DNA from: Dysosmobacter sp.
GTDB taxonomy: Bacteria; Bacillota; Clostridia; Oscillospirales; Oscillospiraceae
Length of the DNA stretch: 42,421 nt
Direction: 5' to 3'
Assembly (NCBI GenBank): GCA_026169195.1
Contig: JAPFEH010000073.1
Span: 1 to 42,421 of the forward strand
Position 1 is the stretch's first letter; each line of letters starts with the position of its first letter. Positions 30,397 through 39,140 of this stretch are shown here, in pieces. The position numbers and the translations under genes are program-made. The notes beneath the pieces were generated by a model. The model had not been told where the DNA came from, made no database searches, and worked only from the letters and a program-made list of their open reading frames with translations.

Positions 30397-32982
30397 GTGG
30401 CGTCCTCAACACGTAAGAAACCGACAACAACCAAAAAGGGCGGCGGAAAAGCAGGGGCTTCCCGTGCCGGCGGAAAGAAAGCACCTCCCAAACAGCCGAT
30501 CCGGCGGGAAGTGGGCGCTGTGGCGGCGCTGGTGCTGGCACTGCTGGTGGCGGTCAGCTATTTTGACACCAGCGCCTTTTTTGTCAACGGGCTGGCAAAT
30601 GTGCTCAAAGGCCTCATGGGATATGGCTATTGGCTGGCGGCGCCGGCGCTGGTGCTGGCAGGAGGGACCCTGCTGTTTCATCATGGGCGGCCGGTGTGTC
30701 TGCGCGTGACTTGTGCGCTGCTGCTGCCGCTGGTATTCGGCATTTTCTGGCATGCCGCTTTTTGCAGAGACCTTTTGAATTTTGACAAGACAATGATTCC
30801 GCTGCTGTGGCGCAGCGGAAGAGAGCTGGCATCCGGCGGAGTGATCGCCGGCTTATTGGCCACGGGTTCGGTCCGCGCCTTTACCCGCATTGCCACGGTG
30901 ATCTTATCCGTGGCTGCATGGACGGCGCTGTTGGTGACAGCACTGCTGCCGGTGCTGCGGAAGGCGCAGGAGCGCCACCGTACACGGCCCTGCTATGTGG
31001 AAGAACCGGAAGAACCCAGACCGCAAACGGCTCCGACAGGTTCCGTGAAACGGAGAACGGAGGAACCGCTCCGGATCGACATTCCGCTGGATGACGGAGT
31101 TCCGGCAGAGGCGCTGTGTCCCGCCCCGCAAAAGGAGGGGCGCTTTACCGGCTTCTTCCGGCATAAGTCCGACCAGCAGAAAACACCGGATCAGGTCTTG
31201 CTGGAACAGCCGAAGCCGGAGAAAAAGAGCGCTGTGAGCGTACCGGCGATCCCCGACGGGGCGGCGGAGCCTGTCCGGTCCGTTCGGCGGGAGGTGCAGC
31301 CGGCAGCGGAGCCTGTCAGGCAGGCGCCGGTTGTGGCCACTGCTCCGGAGGAAGCGGCTCCTGCACGCAAGGAGAAAAGCAATACTGCCAAAGAGGTGGC
31401 GGATCAGACGGCGGCTGTTGCAGCAGAGATCCAGCAGACAATGGCCTCCGGCGAAAGTGCCTATCAGTTCCCGCCCATTACCTTACTGCGGGAGAGTCAG
31501 GGAGAAAACCACGTGGAGGCCGGCGCGGAGCTGCGGAACAATTCCCGTCGTCTGGCAGACACCCTGACCAGCTTCGGCGTGGATGCTGCGCCGGGGGATG
31601 TGGTCCATGGACCGTCGGTGACGCGGTATGAATTCGTTCTGGAGCAGGGGGTCAAACTCAGCAAGATCACCAATCTGGCAGATGACATTGCGCTGGCGCT
31701 GGGCGCCACTGGCGTCCGTATTGCGCCGATCCCTGATAAAAGCTCTGTGGTCGGGATCGAAGTTCCCAATAAACGTGTGACGCCGGTGCTGATTCGGGAT
31801 GTGATCGAGTCCCGGGATTTTACGGATCACCGGTCGAAGACGGCGTTTGCATTGGGGCGGGATATTGGCGGCCGCAATGTGATCGGAGATATTGAAAAAC
31901 TGCCCCATGTGCTGATCGCAGGTACCACAGGCTCCGGTAAGTCCGTCTGCACGAACTCTTTGATTATTTCCCTGCTTTATAAATCCACGCCCGACGAGGT
32001 CCGCTTCATTATGGTCGATCCCAAAATGGTGGAGCTGGCGCCTTATAACGGGATCCCGCATTTGCTGATCCCGGTGGTGACGGATCCGAAGAAGGCTGCC
32101 GGCGCTTTGCAGTGGGCGGTGTTTGAGATGATGAAGCGGTACAAGACGTTTTCGGAGCACGGTGTGAAGAAGCTGGAAGAATTCAACCGGCTGGCGCGGG
32201 CTTCCGAGGATCTGGAGACGCTGCCCAGCGTGGTGGTGGTCATTGACGAGCTGGCGGATCTGATGCTGGTGGCCGCCAAGGAAGTGGAAGAATCCATCTG
32301 CCGGGTGGCGCAGATGGGACGGGCTGCCGGTGTGCATCTGGTCATTGCCACTCAGCGGCCGTCTGCCGATGTGATCACCGGACTGATGAAGGCGAATATT
32401 CCCAGCCGCATCGCCTTTGCGGTGGCCTCTTCGCTGGAATCCCGCATTATTCTGGATAATACCGGCGCGGAAAAGCTGGTGGGCAAGGGAGATATGCTGT
32501 ATGCGCCTTTGGGCGGCGGCAAGCCCCAGCGGGTTCAGGGATGCTTCATTTCTCCGGAGGAGATCGAGGAGGTCGTGAGCTTCGTCAAGCAGTCCGGTGA
32601 GGCGCAATATTCGGACGAAGTCATCGCCAAGATCGAAGAGAGCATACAGGAGAAGGAAAAGGGCGGAGGAAAGGGAGCTGCCGCAGCGGCAGATGTCTCC
32701 GGCGAAGAGGGAGACGAACTGCTTCCTGCCGCTGTGGATGTGGTGCTGGAAACAGGGCAGGCGTCCGTTTCCATGCTCCAGCGCCGCTTGAAGCTGGGCT
32801 ATTCCCGGGCTGCCCGTCTGGTAGACCAGATGGAGGAGCGCGGCATTGTGGGGCCCTTTGAAGGCTCTAAGCCGCGGCAGCTGCTGATTACCCGGGAGCA
32901 ATGGCAGGAGATGCAGATGGGCGGCGCGCCGGCATCGGAGTCCGGCGATGAAGAATGTCCGTTTCCGGAAGAGGATACATGA
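30397..32982 (+). CDS. ftsK: DNA translocase FtsK/SpoIIIE
   Basis: This 861-residue motor pumps chromosomal DNA across the closing septum or into the forespore. Four N-terminal membrane helices lie at about 45-185. A Pro/Glu-rich linker of about 200 residues follows, then the alpha domain, the RecA-like beta domain with Walker A GTTGSGKS (residues 509-516) and Walker B VVVVIDELADLM, and a C-terminal winged-helix gamma domain (about 790-845, SVSMLQRRLKLGYSRAARLVDQM) that reads orienting sequences. The GTG at 30397 after GGGAGGT is the start; a longer frame from 30331 overlaps uppP. FtsK and SpoIIIE cannot be separated by motifs alone. Confidence 0.96.
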   Translation: MASSTRKKPTTTKKGGGKAGASRAGGKKAPPKQPIRREVGAVAALVLALLVAVSYFDTSAFFVNGLANVLKGLMGYGYWLAAPALVLAGGTLLFHHGRPVCLRVTCALLLPLVFGIFWHAAFCRDLLNFDKTMIPLLWRSGRELASGGVIAGLLATGSVRAFTRIATVILSVAAWTALLVTALLPVLRKAQERHRTRPCYVEEPEEPRPQTAPTGSVKRRTEEPLRIDIPLDDGVPAEALCPAPQKEGRFTGFFRHKSDQQKTPDQVLLEQPKPEKKSAVSVPAIPDGAAEPVRSVRREVQPAAEPVRQAPVVATAPEEAAPARKEKSNTAKEVADQTAAVAAEIQQTMASGESAYQFPPITLLRESQGENHVEAGAELRNNSRRLADTLTSFGVDAAPGDVVHGPSVTRYEFVLEQGVKLSKITNLADDIALALGATGVRIAPIPDKSSVVGIEVPNKRVTPVLIRDVIESRDFTDHRSKTAFALGRDIGGRNVIGDIEKLPHVLIAGTTGSGKSVCTNSLIISLLYKSTPDEVRFIMVDPKMVELAPYNGIPHLLIPVVTDPKKAAGALQWAVFEMMKRYKTFSEHGVKKLEEFNRLARASEDLETLPSVVVVIDELADLMLVAAKEVEESICRVAQMGRAAGVHLVIATQRPSADVITGLMKANIPSRIAFAVASSLESRIILDNTGAEKLVGKGDMLYAPLGGGKPQRVQGCFISPEEIEEVVSFVKQSGEAQYSDEVIAKIEESIQEKEKGGGKGAAAAADVSGEEGDELLPAAVDVVLETGQASVSMLQRRLKLGYSRAARLVDQMEERGIVGPFEGSKPRQLLITREQWQEMQMGGAPASESGDEECPFPEEDT

Positions 32983-33000
32983 AAGTTCTTCATATCGGGG

Positions 33001-33028
33001 TTGACAAAAAATCAATCATGCGTATAAT
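33001..33028 (+). promoter_or_regulatory. Promoter of the T-box leader
   Basis: TTGACA (33001-33006) and TATAAT (33023-33028) match consensus with 16 bp spacing. It starts the T-box transcript. Confidence 0.85.
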
Positions 33029-33034
33029 AGACGA

Positions 33035-33260
33035 AGAAATGCAGTGAAAAAGCCAGCAGTCTGAAACCGGCGTCCAGTGAGAGGGAAAGAGTGCGAACCC
33101 TCGGCCCACGCCAGACGGCAGCCACTTTGGAGCAGCCCGTGAAGAGCGGGACGGTTCATCCACGTTACCGGATGACATGAGATGCCCTGTGTGCAGGGCA
33201 GATCAGGGTGGTACCGCGGAGTTTGTTTCGCCCCTGACGGCAGTCAGGGGCGTTTTTTTA
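33035..33260 (+). promoter_or_regulatory. T-box riboswitch leader, apparent alanine specifier (GCC)
   Basis: The T-box core AGGGTGGTACCGCGG lies at 33205-33219 and pairs the bulge TGGT with a tRNA ending in ACCA, so the sensed tRNA should have A73. In stem I the base has AGTGA (5') opposite GAGC (3'), as in glyQS leaders. The lower helix AAAG/CTTT and the upper helix GTCTG/CAGAC enclose a specifier loop. The codon next to the lower helix, followed by A, is GCC (33121-33123), alanine; tRNA-Ala has A73, which agrees. The distal loop has AGTGAG and GTGCGAACCC, stem III is GCCCTG/CAGGGC, and the terminator is CGCCCCTGAC/GTCAGGGGCG (33229-33252) followed by seven T. Confidence 0.88.
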
Positions 33261-33300
33261 TGATCTTACAGAATTCGAAATTCCTGCCAAGGAGGCATTG

Positions 33301-34509
33301 ATGATGAAATTTTCCAGTAGAATTGAAGCCTGTTCCCTGTCCCCGATCCGGAAGTTCCGCCCCTATGTGGTGGCGGCGGAAACCAAGGGAAGGAAGGTCC
33401 TGCACCTCAATATCGGTCAGCCGGATGTGGAAACGCCCGCTGTATTTTTTGATGCCGTCAGCACGTTCCGTGAAAAAGTGCTGGAATATGCGCCTTCTGC
33501 CGGCGTGGAGTCCTTTGTAGAGGCGGTGCGGGAGTATTATGAGCGGCTGGGTATTTCCCTGACCGATGATGACATTCTGGCAACGTATGGCGGCAGCGAG
33601 GCGTTGCAGATCATCTTCTCCTGCATTTTGGAGGAGGGGGACGAGGTTCTGGTTCCGGAACCCTATTATCCCAACTACGATACGTTTGTAAAGGTTACAG
33701 GCGCGGTCATCAAGCCGGTTCCGACCGATCCGGAAAAAGGCTACCGTTTTGCCGCCAGAGAGCAGATCGAGCCTTGCATCACAGAGCGCACGCGGGCGAT
33801 CCTGATGACCAACCCCGGCAATCCGACCGGCGTGGTGCTGAGTCGGGAGGAAATGCGGACCATGGCGGAGATTGCCATGGAGCACGATCTGTTCCTTATC
33901 AGTGATGAGGTCTACCGCGAGCTGGTCTATGATGGACAGCGGATGAGCTCCATGCTGGAATTCGAAGACGCTGCGGAGCATGTCGTGGTGGTGGACTCGG
34001 TTTCCAAGCGGTTTTCCGCCACCGGTTCCCGTGTGGGCGCCATTGTTTCCCGCAATCAGGAGCTGATGGGCCATGCCATGAAAATCTGTCAGGGCCGCCT
34101 GTGCGCCGCAACGCTGGATCAGATGGGGGCTGCCGCCATGTATCGCAGCCTGTCTGAGAGCTATTATGCCGGAATCCGGGCAGAATACCGCCGCCGCAGG
34201 GATACGGTGGTGGAAGGACTCCGGAAGATCCCCGGTGTGCAGTTCCGGATTCCCGAGGGGGCGTTTTATCTGATGGTGACGCTGCCGGTGGATGATGCGG
34301 AAAAATTGCAGTATTTTCTGCTTGAGGAATTTGAGGATCATGGACAGACTGTGATGTATGCACCCGGAGAAGGATTCTATGCGACTCCGGGAAAAGGCCG
34401 CAATGAGATCCGGATCGCGTATGTGACCAATCCGGAGGAATTGAGACGGGCTGTGGAATTGCTGGGACTGGGGATTGCAGCCTACAACGCCAAAAGGGGT
34501 GCCGTATGA
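33301..34509 (+). CDS. Class I/II pyridoxal-phosphate aminotransferase
   Basis: This 402-residue fold-type I aminotransferase moves amino groups between an amino acid and 2-oxoglutarate or another keto acid. Typical parts are LNIGQPDVETP, the cofactor-binding YGGSEALQ, EPYYPNY, TNPGNPTG, SDEVYRELVYDG, the Schiff-base Lys236 in DSVSKRFSATGSRVG and the C-terminal RIAYV with the carboxylate-binding Arg. The annotated relatives are often aspartate aminotransferases; the Ala-type T-box leader suggests the product here may be alanine. ATG 33301 is chosen (AAGGAGG, 5 nt); the next ATG at 33304 is equally possible. The Dabb gene overlaps its end by 4 nt. Confidence 0.93.
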   Translation: MMKFSSRIEACSLSPIRKFRPYVVAAETKGRKVLHLNIGQPDVETPAVFFDAVSTFREKVLEYAPSAGVESFVEAVREYYERLGISLTDDDILATYGGSEALQIIFSCILEEGDEVLVPEPYYPNYDTFVKVTGAVIKPVPTDPEKGYRFAAREQIEPCITERTRAILMTNPGNPTGVVLSREEMRTMAEIAMEHDLFLISDEVYRELVYDGQRMSSMLEFEDAAEHVVVVDSVSKRFSATGSRVGAIVSRNQELMGHAMKICQGRLCAATLDQMGAAAMYRSLSESYYAGIRAEYRRRRDTVVEGLRKIPGVQFRIPEGAFYLMVTLPVDDAEKLQYFLLEEFEDHGQTVMYAPGEGFYATPGKGRNEIRIAYVTNPEELRRAVELLGLGIAAYNAKRGAV

Positions 34510-34799
34510 TCCGCCATATCGTCATGTGGAAATTCCGCTCCGGTACGGAGACGGAGCAGGCACGCTTTCTGGAGGGGCTGCGCGGCTTGCAGGGGGTGAT
34601 CCCGCAGCTGCTGTGGTCCGAGGTTGCTGCCAATACGGGCGATGGGAACTATGATGCGGTTCTGGTCAGTCAGTTTGAAAATATGGAAGCGCTGAGAGCC
34701 TATCAGGCGGACCCCCGTCATCAGGCGGTATCCGCATTGTGCAAGTCGATTCGGACAGAGCGTGCATCCGTCGATTATGAATATGAACCGGATGCCTGA
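34506..34799 (+). CDS. Dabb (stress-responsive A/B barrel) domain protein
   Basis: This 97-residue protein has the single dimeric alpha-beta barrel of the Dabb family: MIRHIVMWKF as the first strand, a helix, the NYDAVLVSQFENMEALRAYQADPRHQ segment with a conserved HP-like turn, and a final strand. Members bind small aromatic or hydrophobic ligands in some cases, but most have no known role. It overlaps the aminotransferase by ATGA, so translation is coupled and it is under the same T-box. No catalytic residues can be assigned. Confidence 0.88.
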   Translation: MIRHIVMWKFRSGTETEQARFLEGLRGLQGVIPQLLWSEVAANTGDGNYDAVLVSQFENMEALRAYQADPRHQAVSALCKSIRTERASVDYEYEPDA

Positions 34800-34813
34800 G
34801 AAGGCTTCTGAAA

Positions 34814-34846
34814 TCCCGGACTGTTGACACAGTCCGGGAATTTTTT
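34814..34846 (+). terminator. Terminator of the T-box operon
   Basis: TCCCGGACTGT (34814-34824) pairs perfectly with ACAGTCCGGGA (34829-34839), loop TGAC, followed by ATTTTTT. Confidence 0.93.
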
Positions 34847-34859
34847 CATATTTCTTAAA

Positions 34860-34895
34860 ATCCTACTTGACAACTAGGATAATGTGTGGTAGCAT
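34860..34895 (+). promoter_or_regulatory. Promoter with overlapping palindrome for iscS-iscU
   Basis: TTGACA (34867-34872) and TAGCAT (34890-34895) are 17 bp apart. A perfect inverted repeat, ATCCTA (34860-34865) and TAGGAT (34875-34880) with a 9-bp centre, covers the -35 box. An Rrf2-family regulator (IscR or CymR type) would be a natural candidate to bind it, but no such gene is in the window. Confidence 0.6.
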
Positions 34896-34934
34896 CAAAT
34901 CACAGTAAACACATAGGAATAGGAGGAATGTTCC

Positions 34935-36122
34935 GTGAAAATATATGCTGACAATGCGGCGACCACCGCTGTATCCGATACTGCCCTTGCGGCAATGATG
35001 CCCTGCCTGCGGGAATTCTATGGCAATCCCTCCAGTCTTCATACACCCGGTCAGCTGGCGGCGGAAAGGTTAGCCGCGGCACGTGCGACCTTTGCAAAAT
35101 ATCTGAATGCCGATCCCAAAACCATCACGTTTACTTCCGGCGGCAGTGAGGCGGATAATCAGGCCATCCGGTCTGCGGCGGCGCTGGGCGCCAGAAAGGG
35201 AAAAAAACACCTGATTTCCACAAAGTTCGAGCATCATGCAGTTTTGCATACGCTGGAGGCCTTGGAAAAAGAAGGATATGCCGTTACGCTGCTGGATATT
35301 CCGGAGGACGGGATCGTAACAGCAGAGCAGGTGAAGGCGGCCATCCGGCCGGATACCTGTCTGGTGAGTGTGATGTTTGCAAACAATGAGATCGGGACCA
35401 TCCAGCCGGTTTCGCAGATCGGTGAGGTTTGTCATGAAGCCGGAGTCCTGTTCCACACGGATGCAGTTCAGGCGGCGGGGCATCTGAGCATCGACGTGGA
35501 AGCCATGCATATTGATCTGCTGTCTCTCTCGGCCCACAAATTTCATGGACCAAAGGGTGTGGGCGTACTGTATGCCCGTCGGGGAATTCCGCTGGTCAAC
35601 CTGATTTACGGAGGTGCGCAGGAGCGGGGCAGGCGGGCCGGTACAGAGAATCTGCCCGGCATCTGCGGCGCGGCGGCGGCCTTTGAAGAAGCCTGTGAAA
35701 ACATGGAGGCACACGCGGCTTATGTGACCGCGCTGCGGGACAGGCTGATGGAAGGCGTGATGAAAATTCCGCACACGGCTCTGAACGGAGACCCGGAACG
35801 CCGCCTGCCCGGAAATATGAATGTCTGCTTTGAGGGAATCGAGGGAGAATCCCTGCTCCTGCTGCTGGACGGAAAGGGGATCGCCGCATCTTCGGGCAGC
35901 GCCTGCACGTCCGGATCTTTGGATCCCAGCCATGTGCTACTGGCGCTGGGCCGCCCCCATGAGGTGGCGCACGGCTCTCTTCGCCTGAGTCTCAGTGCCT
36001 CCAACACGCAGGAGGAAATTGACTATATTTTGAAGGAACTGCCCGATATCGTGTCCTATTTGCGGGTGATCTCGCCCGTATGGGACGAACTGGAGCGGGG
36101 ACAGCGTCCCCACCTGATTTGA
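34935..36122 (+). CDS. iscS: Cysteine desulfurase (NifS/IscS family)
   Basis: This 395-residue PLP enzyme takes sulfur from cysteine for Fe-S clusters. It begins IYADNAATTAVS and has TSGGSEADNQAI, the PLP Lys202 in SAHKFHGPKG, and the catalytic Cys324 in SSGSACTSGSLDPSHVL on a long mobile loop, the IscS/NifS (group I) type. RRAGTEN is also present. AATAGGAGG precedes the ATG by 6-7 nt. iscU lies 14 nt downstream, so the desulfurase and scaffold are co-made. I use iscS for convenience; nifS would be equally correct. Confidence 0.95.
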   Translation: MKIYADNAATTAVSDTALAAMMPCLREFYGNPSSLHTPGQLAAERLAAARATFAKYLNADPKTITFTSGGSEADNQAIRSAAALGARKGKKHLISTKFEHHAVLHTLEALEKEGYAVTLLDIPEDGIVTAEQVKAAIRPDTCLVSVMFANNEIGTIQPVSQIGEVCHEAGVLFHTDAVQAAGHLSIDVEAMHIDLLSLSAHKFHGPKGVGVLYARRGIPLVNLIYGGAQERGRRAGTENLPGICGAAAAFEEACENMEAHAAYVTALRDRLMEGVMKIPHTALNGDPERRLPGNMNVCFEGIEGESLLLLLDGKGIAASSGSACTSGSLDPSHVLLALGRPHEVAHGSLRLSLSASNTQEEIDYILKELPDIVSYLRVISPVWDELERGQRPHLI

Positions 36123-36136
36123 AAGGAGTTATCAAG

Positions 36137-36592
36137 ATGGCATTATACAGTGAAAAGGTGATGGATCATTTTCAGAATCCAAGAAATGTTGGAAAAATGG
36201 AAGACGCCAGCGGCGTTGGCGAGGTAGGCAATGCCAAGTGCGGCGACATCATGCGGATGTATATCAAGGTGGATCCGGAGACACAGGTCATCACCGATGT
36301 CAGGTTCAATACATTTGGATGCGGAAGCGCCATTGCGACCAGCTCCATGGCAACAGAGATGATTAAGGGAAAAGAGGTGTCGGAGGCCCTGAAGCTCTCC
36401 AACAAGGCGGTCGTGGAGGCCTTGGACGGACTGCCCCCTGCCAAGATCCATTGTTCCGTCTTGGCGGAAGAAGCGGTTCGGGCGGCGGTGAAGGATTACT
36501 ATGACCGCAATGAGATCCCCTATGGCGACGAACTGAAGGCCTGTCAGGGCCACTGTGATACCTGCGGCCATACCCATGTGCCTGAACAATAA
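36137..36592 (+). CDS. iscU: Fe-S cluster scaffold protein, IscU/NifU N-domain
   Basis: The scaffold receives sulfur from IscS and builds [2Fe-2S] clusters. The 151-residue protein has the three ligand cysteines in NAKCGDIM (Cys35), TFGCGSA and IHCSVLAEEA. The C-terminus adds CQGHCDTCGHTH, a Cys/His-rich tail absent from E. coli IscU, which may bind an extra metal or cluster. ATG 36137 follows AAAGGAG; an open frame from 36080 overlaps iscS and is rejected. No regulator or chaperone genes accompany the pair, typical of Clostridia. Confidence 0.95.
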   Translation: MALYSEKVMDHFQNPRNVGKMEDASGVGEVGNAKCGDIMRMYIKVDPETQVITDVRFNTFGCGSAIATSSMATEMIKGKEVSEALKLSNKAVVEALDGLPPAKIHCSVLAEEAVRAAVKDYYDRNEIPYGDELKACQGHCDTCGHTHVPEQ

Positions 36593-36611
36593 CCGGTGTG
36601 CTGCCGAATCA

Positions 36612-36660
36612 CAATGCCTCCGTATGATCCACAGATCATACGGAGGCATTGTTTCCTTTC
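36612..36660. terminator. Terminator of iscS-iscU
   Basis: An 18-bp perfect stem joins CAATGCCTCCGTATGATC (36612-36629) and GATCATACGGAGGCATTG (36634-36651), loop CACA, followed by TTTCCTTTC. The DNA from here to the convergent phosphoesterase end at 36764 shows nothing else. Confidence 0.85.
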
Positions 36661-36763
36661 GATTTGCTGCCTGCGAACGGCGGACCGGCACAGAACAGAT
36701 CCGGTTTGTACGCTTTTGGCGGGTTTCGGACAATGATTCCGAAGACCGCTTGCTCCGGAGCTG

Positions 36764-37231
36764 TTACGGCAGCAGACCGATGCGCCCGTCCAGCCTGCCG
36801 TCTTCCAGTGTGACGATACCGTAGGAAGGGCGGAGGTGATCGCCAATGCTTCCGGGATTGAGAAAAAAGGTCCTTCCCCGACGGTCTATCAAGGGCTGGT
36901 GGGTATGACCAAAGAGAAAGAGATCAAGGTGCTCCTGCTCGGCTGCGTATCCGGCTCTTAAAAGCGACTGTTTGACGCCATAGGTATGGCCATGGCACAG
37001 CAGGATGCGCTTGTCCTCCCAGAACAACAGCTTTTCCGGCGGTTCCGCCGGATGGAAATCGCAGTTTCCCGGAACCTGCTCCAAAGGAAGCATCGGAAAG
37101 TGCTTTTGAAGCTGGACACCGTCCTGCCAGCAGTCCCCCAAGTGGAGGATCCTGTCGGGAGTCTCCTGCTCGACTGCCTGTACCATGTGGTCGATATTCC
37201 CATGAGAGTCGGAAACAATCAGGATTTTCAT
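36764..37231 (-). CDS. YfcE/MJ0936-type metallophosphoesterase
   Basis: This 155-residue phosphoesterase has all the metal-binding blocks: SDSHGN near the N-terminus, LGDCW, GNCDFH, LCHGHTYG and FGHTH. Family members hydrolyse cyclic nucleotides or small phosphodiesters with Mn. There is no signal peptide. The ATG at 37231 is preceded by AAAGGAG. It ends convergently with iscU and starts next to the FAD/Rieske gene's 3' end. A second, similar gene lies at 40129-40671. Confidence 0.93.
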   Translation of the reverse strand: MKILIVSDSHGNIDHMVQAVEQETPDRILHLGDCWQDGVQLQKHFPMLPLEQVPGNCDFHPAEPPEKLLFWEDKRILLCHGHTYGVKQSLLRAGYAAEQEHLDLFLFGHTHQPLIDRRGRTFFLNPGSIGDHLRPSYGIVTLEDGRLDGRIGLLP

Positions 37232-37295
37232 GGTCGGCTCCTTTCTGCGGGAATTTTACCACAGTATAGCGCACTTGAAAGCCGGTGGCAACCAA

Positions 37296-38729
37296 TTACA
37301 GGTCTTTTTGAGCCGGTCCGTCCAACAGATGTCCATATACATCAAATCTGGAGCCGTGGCAGGGACAATCCCAGCTTTTTTCACCGGAATTCCACGTCAA
37401 CTGGCAGCCCAGATGGGGACACTTTACGGCTACAGCCAGCAAAATCCCGTCTTCCGTCCGATAGGCGCCGACTTTTTCTCCATTCAACTGGACAATTCCC
37501 CCGTGACCGGGAGGGAGCTCCTCGGCGGGGATGCGGCCCGGTTCCAAAAACAGGCGGCTGAGACCGCGCACGGCCTGCACGGAGTCCTGCGACAGCTGCG
37601 GAAGGGAGGCGCGGCCGTGAAATCTCTGCGGAGAAAAGACGGCTTGATCTGCGGTGAGCTGCCGCCCCAGTGTCAGACTGCTGAGGATCTCTGCGGCAAT
37701 CACTGCGGAAGTCATGCCCCATTTCTGGAAGCCGGTGGCCACCAGCCAGTCCGGACGGCTGTGGGAATAGGGACCGATATAGGGGATGCCGTCCATGGGC
37801 ATACAGTCCTGTGCGGACCAGCGGGACACGACCCTGCAGTGAGGCCAGAGCTGCCGTGCCGCTTGGAGCAGGGACACATATGCGGGCTCCTGCGGTTCTT
37901 CACCGGTGCGGTGTCCTCCGCCGCCCAGCAACAGCAGTTTCCCGTACGGGCGGAAGGAAAGTCCGTCCTGATCGATCCCGAGATAGCAGTCTGTTATGAC
38001 GGATGCCCCTTCCAGAGCCAGTACATCGCTGCGCTGCTGGTGCTGTCGGAGAAAATACCAGCCGGGAACATTGAGAAAGGGAAAGTGACAGGTGAAAATC
38101 ACAGTTCCTGCGGATACTGAGCCGTGCGCGGTACGCAGAGTGTGGCCGGAGACCTCCAACACCCGGCTGCGCTCAAAGATCGTAAGGCCGTCTGCCAGCC
38201 CTGCCATCAGCTTTAAGGGGTGGAACATGGCCTGCTCCCGCAGCCCCAGCGCCTGAGCGGAAAAAGGCAGCTGCGGGGCTTCTGTGAGAAAGACATCCAT
38301 CCCCAACCGGCGGCAGGCGTTGTATTCCTGCTCCAGACGATCAGGATGGGCGCGGGTATAGAGATAGGCAGTGCAGTCGCATAAATCGCAGGAAATCTTC
38401 CATTCCTGCACCAGCCGCCGCAGCCGTTCAATGGCCTCCAGATTGGCACGGGCGTATTGTCCGGCGCTTTCGGGGCCGGTTTTTTGCAGCAGACGGCTGT
38501 ATTTCAGGCCATGCTGTGCGGTCAGCTTGGCGGTGGTGCGGCCGGTTTGCCCGCCGCCGATGCGGTCAGCCTCCAGAACGACCACGCTGGCGCCCTCTCT
38601 GCGCAGCAGCGCGGCAGTCAGCAGTCCGGTTATACCGCCGCCCACCACGGCGGCATCTGCCTGCAGGTGACCGCTCAGCGGTTCGAATACGGGCAGCGGG
38701 ACAGTTCGGGTCCAGATAGAATGGGACAT
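37296..38729 (-). CDS. FAD-dependent oxidoreductase with C-terminal Rieske domain
   Basis: This 477-residue fusion has a DAO-type FAD domain (GGGITG at residues 30-35, [16 protein letters not shown], and GIPYIGPYS with the C-terminal FAD-binding [14 protein letters not shown]) followed by a Rieske [2Fe-2S] domain at about 380-477. Its ligands are Cys437-x-His439 and Cys455-x2-His458. Relatives include YhfW in Bacillus and are annotated as amino-acid or glycine-oxidase-like, substrate unknown. ATG 38729 follows AAAGGAGGTG; a GTG two codons up lies inside the ribosome binding site. No signal peptide is seen. Confidence 0.92.
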   Translation of the reverse strand: MSHSIWTRTVPLPVFEPLSGHLQADAAVVGGGITGLLTAALLRREGASVVVLEADRIGGGQTGRTTAKLTAQHGLKYSRLLQKTGPESAGQYARANLEAIERLRRLVQEWKISCDLCDCTAYLYTRAHPDRLEQEYNACRRLGMDVFLTEAPQLPFSAQALGLREQAMFHPLKLMAGLADGLTIFERSRVLEVSGHTLRTAHGSVSAGTVIFTCHFPFLNVPGWYFLRQHQQRSDVLALEGASVITDCYLGIDQDGLSFRPYGKLLLLGGGGHRTGEEPQEPAYVSLLQAARQLWPHCRVVSRWSAQDCMPMDGIPYIGPYSHSRPDWLVATGFQKWGMTSAVIAAEILSSLTLGRQLTADQAVFSPQRFHGRASLPQLSQDSVQAVRGLSRLFLEPGRIPAEELPPGHGGIVQLNGEKVGAYRTEDGILLAVAVKCPHLGCQLTWNSGEKSWDCPCHGSRFDVYGHLLDGPAQKDL

Positions 38730-38769
38730 GGGCACCTCCTTTTTTTGCTAGTATACCCGCTTTTGCGGT

Positions 38770-38798
38770 TTGACAGTCGCCGGTGGATTTGCTATGCT
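38770..38798 (+). promoter_or_regulatory. Promoter of the small protein/radical SAM genes
   Basis: TTGACA (38770-38775) and TATGCT (38793-38798) are 17 bp apart, 27 nt before the ATG at 38826. The divergent FAD/Rieske gene probably uses TATACT at 38755-38750 on the minus strand, without a good -35. Confidence 0.65.
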
Positions 38799-38825
38799 GA
38801 ATGCGGGAAGAAAGGGAGGAGCGCT

Positions 38826-39140
38826 ATGAGCGGCGAGTTTGATTTTTTGAATTTGAGTTTTTTCACGAAAGCTTCGGTATATCCCGGCAGTCTGGGTACG
38901 TTCCGGTATCGCTTCCAGCGCACCGGATGGATGAACCGGCCGGATTCCACCATTCAAGTGTGGGTTTATGAGAATACAAGCTTTGAGCTGGCACAGAATG
39001 TGGAAACGGAGACGTTTCCTTGGACGGAAGCGGGCGTGGAGTCCATCAAGGCGTGGCTGGAGCAGAAGCTGGAAGAGCGGGGCACGGAGCCGTACCGCAT
39101 CCCGTATACACCGCATCATGTACTGGAACCGTCTGAGTGA
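38826..39140 (+). CDS. Small conserved-looking hypothetical protein
   Basis: This 104-residue protein has GGGAGGAGC before ATG 38826. It reads [13 protein letters not shown], then strands with many aromatic residues ([28 protein letters not shown]) and a helix ([19 protein letters not shown]), as in a compact alpha/beta domain. There is no signal peptide, membrane helix or known motif. Its last 23 nt overlap the start of the radical SAM gene, so translation is probably coupled, which hints at a shared role. I do not recognise the family. Confidence 0.75.
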   Translation: MSGEFDFLNLSFFTKASVYPGSLGTFRYRFQRTGWMNRPDSTIQVWVYENTSFELAQNVETETFPWTEAGVESIKAWLEQKLEERGTEPYRIPYTPHHVLEPSE

